Shown here piece after piece: positions 59,998-64,000 of a DNA stretch of 64,000 nt (position 1 is its first letter; each line of letters begins with the position of its first letter). This stretch comes from Streptomyces qinglanensis (GTDB taxonomy: Bacteria; Actinomycetota; Actinomycetes; Streptomycetales; Streptomycetaceae). Below the pieces are notes generated by a model, which was given only the letters and a program-made list of their open reading frames with translations, did not search any database and was not told where the DNA came from. Location: the NCBI RefSeq assembly GCF_900111245.1, contig NZ_FOGO01000011.1, positions 186,001 through 250,000 of the forward strand, written 5' to 3'. A program made the translations under genes and the position numbers.

Positions 59998-61371
59998 TCA
60001 GCCCAGCGCGCGCTTGACCACGTCCGCGAGCCGTCCGGCGACCGCACGCGCGTGCTCGATGTCCGCGGCCTCCACCATCACCCGCACCAGCGGCTCGGTC
60101 CCGGAGGGCCGCAGCAGCACCCGGCCGGTCTCCCCCAGCTCCCGCTCCGCCTCCGCGACGGCGGAGAGCAGCTCGGGCGCTGTCGCCACCCGCGCCTTGT
60201 CCACGTCCGGTACGTTCACCAGCACCTGCGGCAGCCGCTCCATCACCCCGGCCAGCTCCGCCAGCGGCCTGCCGGTGGCGGCGACGCGCGCGGCCAGCAT
60301 CAGACCGGTCAGCGTGCCGTCCCCGGTGGTGGCGTGGTCGAGCACGATCACATGCCCGGACTGCTCGCCGCCGAGCGAGTACCCGCCGCGCTTCATCTCC
60401 TCCAGCACATAGCGGTCGCCGACCGCCGTCTGCAGCAGGTCGACGCCCGCCCGCTCCATGGCGAGCTTGAAGCCGAGATTGGACATCACCGTCGCGACGA
60501 CGGTGTCCTTGCGGAGCTGCCCGGCCTCCTTCATGGCGAGCGCGAGGACGGCGAGGATCTGGTCGCCGTCCACCTCGTGCCCGGCCCCGTCCACAGCCAG
60601 GCACCGGTCGGCGTCGCCGTCGTGCGCCACGCCGAAGTCCGCGCCGTGCCGTACGACGGCCTCGCGCAGCCCGTCGATGTGCGTGGAGCCGCAGTCGTCG
60701 TTGATGTTCAGGCCGTCGGGGTCCGTGCCGAGGGTGACCACGTCGGCCCCGGCCCGCGCGAACGCCTCCGGTGAGACCCGCGCCGCGGCGCCGTGCGCCC
60801 CGTCGATGACGACCTTCAGCCCGTCGAGCCGGTTCGGCAGCACCCCGACCAGGTGGGCGACGTAGTTGTCGAAGCCCTCGTCGTAGTCCTTGACCCGGCC
60901 CACTCCGGCCCCGGTGGGCCGTGCCCACGGCTGGCCGGCCGCGTGCTCGCGGTGCAGGGCCTCGATCCGGTCCTCCAGCTCGTCGGCCAGCTTGTGGCCG
61001 CCGCGGGCGAAGAACTTGATGCCGTTGTCGGGCATCGGGTTGTGGCTGGCCGACAGCATCACGCCCAGGTCGGCACCGAGGGAGCCGGTCAGATAGGCCA
61101 CGGCGGGCGTCGGCAGCACGCCGACCCGCAGCACGTCGACCCCCGCGCTGGCCAGCCCCGCCACGACGGCGGCCTCCAGGAACTCGCCCGAGGCCCGCGG
61201 GTCCCGGCCCACGACGGCGACCGGCCGGGAGCCCTCCCGCTCCGCCTCGGCGCCGCTCTGCGCCTCGGTGAGCACATGGGCCGCCGCGACGGACAGCCCG
61301 AGCGCCAGTTCGGCCGTCAGCCCCTCATTGGCGACGCCGCGTACGCCGTCGGTTCCGAAGAGTCGTGCCAC
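59998..61371 (-). CDS. glmM: Phosphoglucosamine mutase
   Basis: Converts glucosamine-6-phosphate to glucosamine-1-phosphate for UDP-GlcNAc, feeding the cell wall. 457 residues. Family start FGTDGVRGVANEGLTAELAL, phosphoserine loop LSASHNPMPDNGIKFF, metal loop AHDGDADRCLAVD, sugar loop GGEQSGHVI, and C-terminal RPSGTEPLVRVMVE are all intact. GTG 61371 has GGAGGAA seven bases upstream. Lies 263 bp after rpsI, with a strong terminator between, so it likely has its own promoter. Confidence 0.97.
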   Translation of the reverse strand: MARLFGTDGVRGVANEGLTAELALGLSVAAAHVLTEAQSGAEAEREGSRPVAVVGRDPRASGEFLEAAVVAGLASAGVDVLRVGVLPTPAVAYLTGSLGADLGVMLSASHNPMPDNGIKFFARGGHKLADELEDRIEALHREHAAGQPWARPTGAGVGRVKDYDEGFDNYVAHLVGVLPNRLDGLKVVIDGAHGAAARVSPEAFARAGADVVTLGTDPDGLNINDDCGSTHIDGLREAVVRHGADFGVAHDGDADRCLAVDGAGHEVDGDQILAVLALAMKEAGQLRKDTVVATVMSNLGFKLAMERAGVDLLQTAVGDRYVLEEMKRGGYSLGGEQSGHVIVLDHATTGDGTLTGLMLAARVAATGRPLAELAGVMERLPQVLVNVPDVDKARVATAPELLSAVAEAERELGETGRVLLRPSGTEPLVRVMVEAADIEHARAVAGRLADVVKRALG

Positions 61372-61565
61372 AGTCGTTCCTCCGAGTTCTGGGGGCGTTG
61401 TGCGGGATGGTGCGGATCGTTCACCGGGCGGATCCCGGAAGGCCCGGCACACCAGGTATACGCCCCGTTGTCGGCGTGGCCGGCGTGGCCGCGCGGGCGC
61501 CGCCGTTCGCGGCGCCGGATGTCGTGCCGGGGCCGGGCCGGCGACCGGTCCGGGCCCGAACGACC

Positions 61566-61606
61566 GATGCCCCGTCGGCACCGAAGAGAGGTGCCGACGG
61601 GGCATC
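61566..61606 (-). terminator. Strong terminator after rpsI
   Basis: GATGCCCCGTCGGCACC and GGTGCCGACGGGGCATC form a perfect 17-bp stem with a seven-base loop, 29 bp beyond the rpsI stop. Confidence 0.88.
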
Positions 61607-61634
61607 CGGAAAGCTCGCAGCAGCGAGCGCCGGG

Positions 61635-62138
61635 TCAGCGCTTGCTGTACTGCGTGCCCTTGCGGGCCTTCTTGAGACCGGCCTTCTTGCGCTCGACCGC
61701 ACGGTCGTCACGCGTGAGGAAGCCGGCCTTCTTCAGCGGGCCGCGGTTGTTGTCCACGTCCGCCTCGTTCAGCGCACGGGCCACACCCAGGCGCAGCGCA
61801 CCGGCCTGGCCGGAGATGCCGCCGCCGGAGATGCGGGCGACCACGTCGTAGCGGTCGTCCAGCTCCAGCACCTTGAAGGGCTCGTTGACTTCCTGCTGGT
61901 GCACCTTGTTGGGGAAGTAGCCCTCAAGGGTGCGACCGTTGATCTTCCACCGGCCGGAGCCCGGGATGATCCGGACGCGGGCGATGGCGTTCTTGCGGCG
62001 ACCGGTGCCGGCGGCCGGCTGCGGGTCGCCGAAGCGCGAGGCGAGGGACTCGGAGGTGTACTCCTCCGGGGCCTCGGGGGTCTCGGTCGTGTACTCCTCG
62101 ACGCCCTCGACGGGGGTCTCGGCGGTGGTCTCGGCCAC
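61635..62138 (-). CDS. rpsI: 30S ribosomal protein S9
   Basis: 167 residues. The S9 core starts at about residue 46: GRRKNAIARVRIIPGSGRWK, GGGISGQAGALRLGVARAL and the C-terminal KKARKGTQYSKR that reaches the P-site tRNA. The first ~40 residues are the acidic extension typical of actinobacteria. GTG 62138 has GAGGAGAA upstream. Cotranscribed with rplM. Confidence 0.97.
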   Translation of the reverse strand: MAETTAETPVEGVEEYTTETPEAPEEYTSESLASRFGDPQPAAGTGRRKNAIARVRIIPGSGRWKINGRTLEGYFPNKVHQQEVNEPFKVLELDDRYDVVARISGGGISGQAGALRLGVARALNEADVDNNRGPLKKAGFLTRDDRAVERKKAGLKKARKGTQYSKR

Positions 62139-62180
62139 GATTCTCCTCAGCTTCTCTTCAGTCTTAGGGGGTGGCCGGAC

Positions 62181-62624
62181 TTACTGCGCGACCTGGCTGA
62201 TCTCGAACGGCACGGGCTGCTGGGCACCGTGGGGGTGCTGGTCGCCCGCGTAGACCTTCAGCTTCGAGAGCATCTGACGGCCCAGGGAGTTCTTGGGGAG
62301 CATGCCCTTGACGGCCTTCTCCACCGCCTTCTCCGGAGTCTTCTCCAGCAGCTCGTCGTAGCGGACGGAGCGCAGACCACCCGGGTACCCGGAGTGGCGG
62401 TAGGCCATCTTCTGGGTGCGCTTGTTGCCGGAGAGGTGCACCTTGTCGGCGTTGATGATGACGACGAAGTCGCCGGTGTCGACGTGGGGCGCGTACACGG
62501 GCTTGTGCTTACCCCGCAGGAGAGTGGCGGCCTGGGAGGCCAGCCGGCCGAGGACGACGTCCTGGGCGTCGATGACGTGCCACTGGCGCTGAATGTCGCC
62601 AGGCTTGGGGCTGTACGTACGCAC
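62181..62624 (-). CDS. rplM: 50S ribosomal protein L13
   Basis: 147 residues, the normal length. VRTYSPKPGDIQRQWHVIDA, LGRLASQAATLLRGKHKPVY, HSGYPGGLRSVRYDELL and AVKGMLPKNSLGRQMLSKLK are the L13 signatures. GTG 62624 has GAAGG eight bases upstream. First gene of the rplM-rpsI operon. Confidence 0.97.
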   Translation of the reverse strand: MRTYSPKPGDIQRQWHVIDAQDVVLGRLASQAATLLRGKHKPVYAPHVDTGDFVVIINADKVHLSGNKRTQKMAYRHSGYPGGLRSVRYDELLEKTPEKAVEKAVKGMLPKNSLGRQMLSKLKVYAGDQHPHGAQQPVPFEISQVAQ

Positions 62625-62692
62625 GGTCGTAGCCTTCGCTTCTTCAGTGATTGGGTCCTGACAGGGCCAACCAGGCAGATCACGACAGGCAA

Positions 62693-62725
62693 GATCGCAT
62701 GCGGTGACGCATCCGCATGCTGATC
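62693..62725 (-). ncRNA. Hairpin in the rplM-rpsI mRNA leader
   Basis: GCATGCGG (62697-62704) and CCGCATGC (62713-62720) form a perfect 8-bp stem, extended by GATC/GATC across a one-base bulge. It lies 70 bases before the rplM start in the transcript leader and could be a ribosomal-protein binding site, as L13 represses its own operon in other bacteria. Confidence 0.4.
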
Positions 62726-62749
62726 GCTGGTCATCGACCGGTAGGCCGG

Positions 62750-62779
62750 TGTATAGACCCCCCACGTGAGAACAGGCAA
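62750..62779 (-). promoter_or_regulatory. Candidate rplM-rpsI promoter
   Basis: Minus strand: TTGCCT (62774-62779) and TATACA (62750-62755) with 18-bp spacing, giving a transcript start near 62743. Confidence 0.6.
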
Positions 62780-62969
62780 GCCAATACACACAACGAACCA
62801 GCAGGATACCGACCCTCCCCCGCAAGGGTCAAAACAGCCCCCGGACGGCCTCCCGCCCAGTCCCCGGAGCGGGACCCGCGCCGGACCCACCGGCCGACCA
62901 GGCGCCGCCCCGGCCGCGCCCCCGCCGCCGCACCGTACGGCCTCCGGGCGACGGCACCGCCCCACGGCC

Positions 62970-64000
62970 TCACCGCTTCCGCGCCACCCGGCCCTCGTCC
63001 CACACCGGCTCCGCGGACTCCCGGACCCGGCCGTCGGCGCCGAAGACGAGACAGCGGTCGAAGGAGCGGGAGAACCAGCGGTCGTGCGTCACCGCCACCA
63101 CCGTCCCCTCGAACGCCTCCAGCCCTTCCTGCAACGCCTCCGCCGACTCCAGGTCCAGGTTGTCCGTCGGCTCGTCCAGCAGCAGGGCCGTGGCCCCGGC
63201 CAGCTCCAGCAGCAGGATCTGGAAGCGCGCCTGCTGCCCGCCGGAGAGCCGCTCGAAGGGGAGCTGGGCCTGCCGCGTCAGCTCGTACCGGCGCAGCACC
63301 GACATCGCGGCGCCGCGGTCCCGGGCATGCTCCATCCACAGGATGTCCAGCAGAGTGCGGCCCTCCAGTTCGCATGAGGAGGTGCCGGCGCGCAGCGCCG
63401 CCGATGAGGGGCGGTGGCCGGGCGACGGGAGGGCATGGGTCTGCGCGAAGTGGCCCGGCACCACGCGGGCACCCAGCTTCCAGGCACCCGTGTGCGCCAC
63501 GTCCCCACCGGCCAGCAACCGCAGGAAGTGCGACTTGCCCGACCCGTTGGAGCCCAGCACCGCTACCCGCTCCCCGTAGAAGACCTCCAGGTCGAAGGGG
63601 CGCATCAGGCCGGTCAGCTCCAGGCCGACGCAGGTGATCGCCCGCACCCCGGTGCGGCCGCCCCGCAGCCGCATCCGGATGTCCTGCTCGCGCGGCGGCT
63701 CCAGCGGCGGGCCCGCCTCCTCGAACTTCTGCAGCCTGGTACGGGCTGCCTGCAGCCGCGAGGCCATGTCGGAGTTGAACGCGGCCTTCTGCTTGTACAT
63801 GACCACCAGCCGCTTGAGCTTCTGGTGCTCCTCGTCCCAGCGCCGCCGCAGCTCCTCGAACCGCGCGAACCGCTCCCGGCGCGCCGCGTGGTACGTCTCG
63901 AAGCCGCCTCCGTGCACCCACACGTCGCTGCCCGCGGCCCCCGGCTCCACGCTGACGATGCGGTCGGCGGCGCGGGCCAGCAGCTCGCGGTCGTGGGAGA
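62970..64000 (-). CDS. ABC-F family ATP-binding protein (partial, N-terminus beyond window)
   Basis: The C-terminal ~340 residues of a soluble twin-ATPase ABC-F protein, a class acting on the ribosome (translation factors or antibiotic resistance). At the right edge the last part of the first ATPase is seen (SHDRELLARAADRIVSVEPG), then the helical linker (RRRWDEEHQKLKRLVVMYKQ...). The second ATPase has GSNGSGKSHFLRLLAG, the signature LSGGQQARFQILLLELA, ALLLDEPTDNLD and THDRW, all intact. The frame is open through 64000. Which ABC-F subgroup it belongs to cannot be told from this part. Confidence 0.92.
   Translation of the reverse strand, partial: SHDRELLARAADRIVSVEPGAAGSDVWVHGGGFETYHAARRERFARFEELRRRWDEEHQKLKRLVVMYKQKAAFNSDMASRLQAARTRLQKFEEAGPPLEPPREQDIRMRLRGGRTGVRAITCVGLELTGLMRPFDLEVFYGERVAVLGSNGSGKSHFLRLLAGGDVAHTGAWKLGARVVPGHFAQTHALPSPGHRPSSAALRAGTSSCELEGRTLLDILWMEHARDRGAAMSVLRRYELTRQAQLPFERLSGGQQARFQILLLELAGATALLLDEPTDNLDLESAEALQEGLEAFEGTVVAVTHDRWFSRSFDRCLVFGADGRVRESAEPVWDEGRVARKR

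Larger units (their letters stand above)
62625..62969. other. rplM leader and promoter region, 345 bp
   Basis: Holds the rplM promoter (62750-62779) and a ~120-base transcript leader with a stable hairpin (62693-62725). The right part, up to the ABC-F stop, is GC-rich with no gene seen. Confidence 0.6.

Overview
This window is a piece of a high-GC actinobacterial chromosome, almost certainly Streptomyces. GC is very high with G/C-loaded third codon positions, many starts are GTG, and the developmental genes bldM, whiD and a ShbA-type sigma factor sit next to guaB. From memory of S. coelicolor, the gene order matches the conserved core stretch that runs from rplM-rpsI-glmM through groES-groEL1, whiD-bldM and guaB to guaA; I could not check this by search.

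Layout. 1-5.0 kb is accessory-like: two overlapping small envelope proteins with a shared Cys motif, a truncated alpha/beta-hydrolase, an XRE/DUF5753 regulator coupled to a DUF397 protein, two small proteins, a helix-turn-helix protein and a Tat-exported polysaccharide deacetylase. 5.2-8.9 kb holds an XRE regulator coupled to a membrane protein and two membrane-anchored proteins of unknown function. 9-11.2 kb holds guaA and, divergently, a chorismate mutase preceded by a short aromatic-rich leader peptide and a strong hairpin, which looks like a transcription attenuator. 12-15.7 kb is a GMC oxidoreductase plus a succinate-semialdehyde dehydrogenase. 16-25 kb carries a BtrH/DUF4872 protein and three membrane Ser/Thr kinase-like receptors, one of them a predicted pseudokinase. 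25.4-32 kb carries glpD, a nucleotide-sugar-dehydrogenase homologue lacking catalytic residues, guaB3 and guaB. 32-34.5 kb is shbA, bldM and whiD.

34.7-41.5 kb has a LysR regulator, MOSC protein, SDR, groEL1, groES (under two CIRCE operators) and a THUMP-like methyltransferase. 41.5-50.1 kb has two paralogous secreted/membrane proteins, the t6A cluster tsaB-rimI-tsaD, and a DUF2993 lipid-binding protein. 50.4-64 kb has a degenerate L,D-transpeptidase-like protein, tsaE, an alpha/beta-hydrolase, alr, a DinB protein, a GNAT, nnr, acpS, coaA, glmM, rpsI, rplM and a truncated ABC-F gene at the window edge.

How they fit together: most genes are core supply and housekeeping. Purines: guaA, guaB, guaB3. 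Peptidoglycan precursors: alr, glmM. CoA and ACP: coaA, acpS. tRNA t6A: tsaB, tsaD, tsaE with rimI. Ribosome: rplM, rpsI. Chaperonin: groES, groEL1. Morphogenesis: shbA, bldM, whiD. The accessory interest lies in the aromatic attenuator, the set of homologues that have lost catalytic residues (kinase, UGD-like, GuaB3, L,D-transpeptidase-like), and many GC-rich minisatellites between and within genes. No tRNA, rRNA, CRISPR array or insertion sequence was seen.
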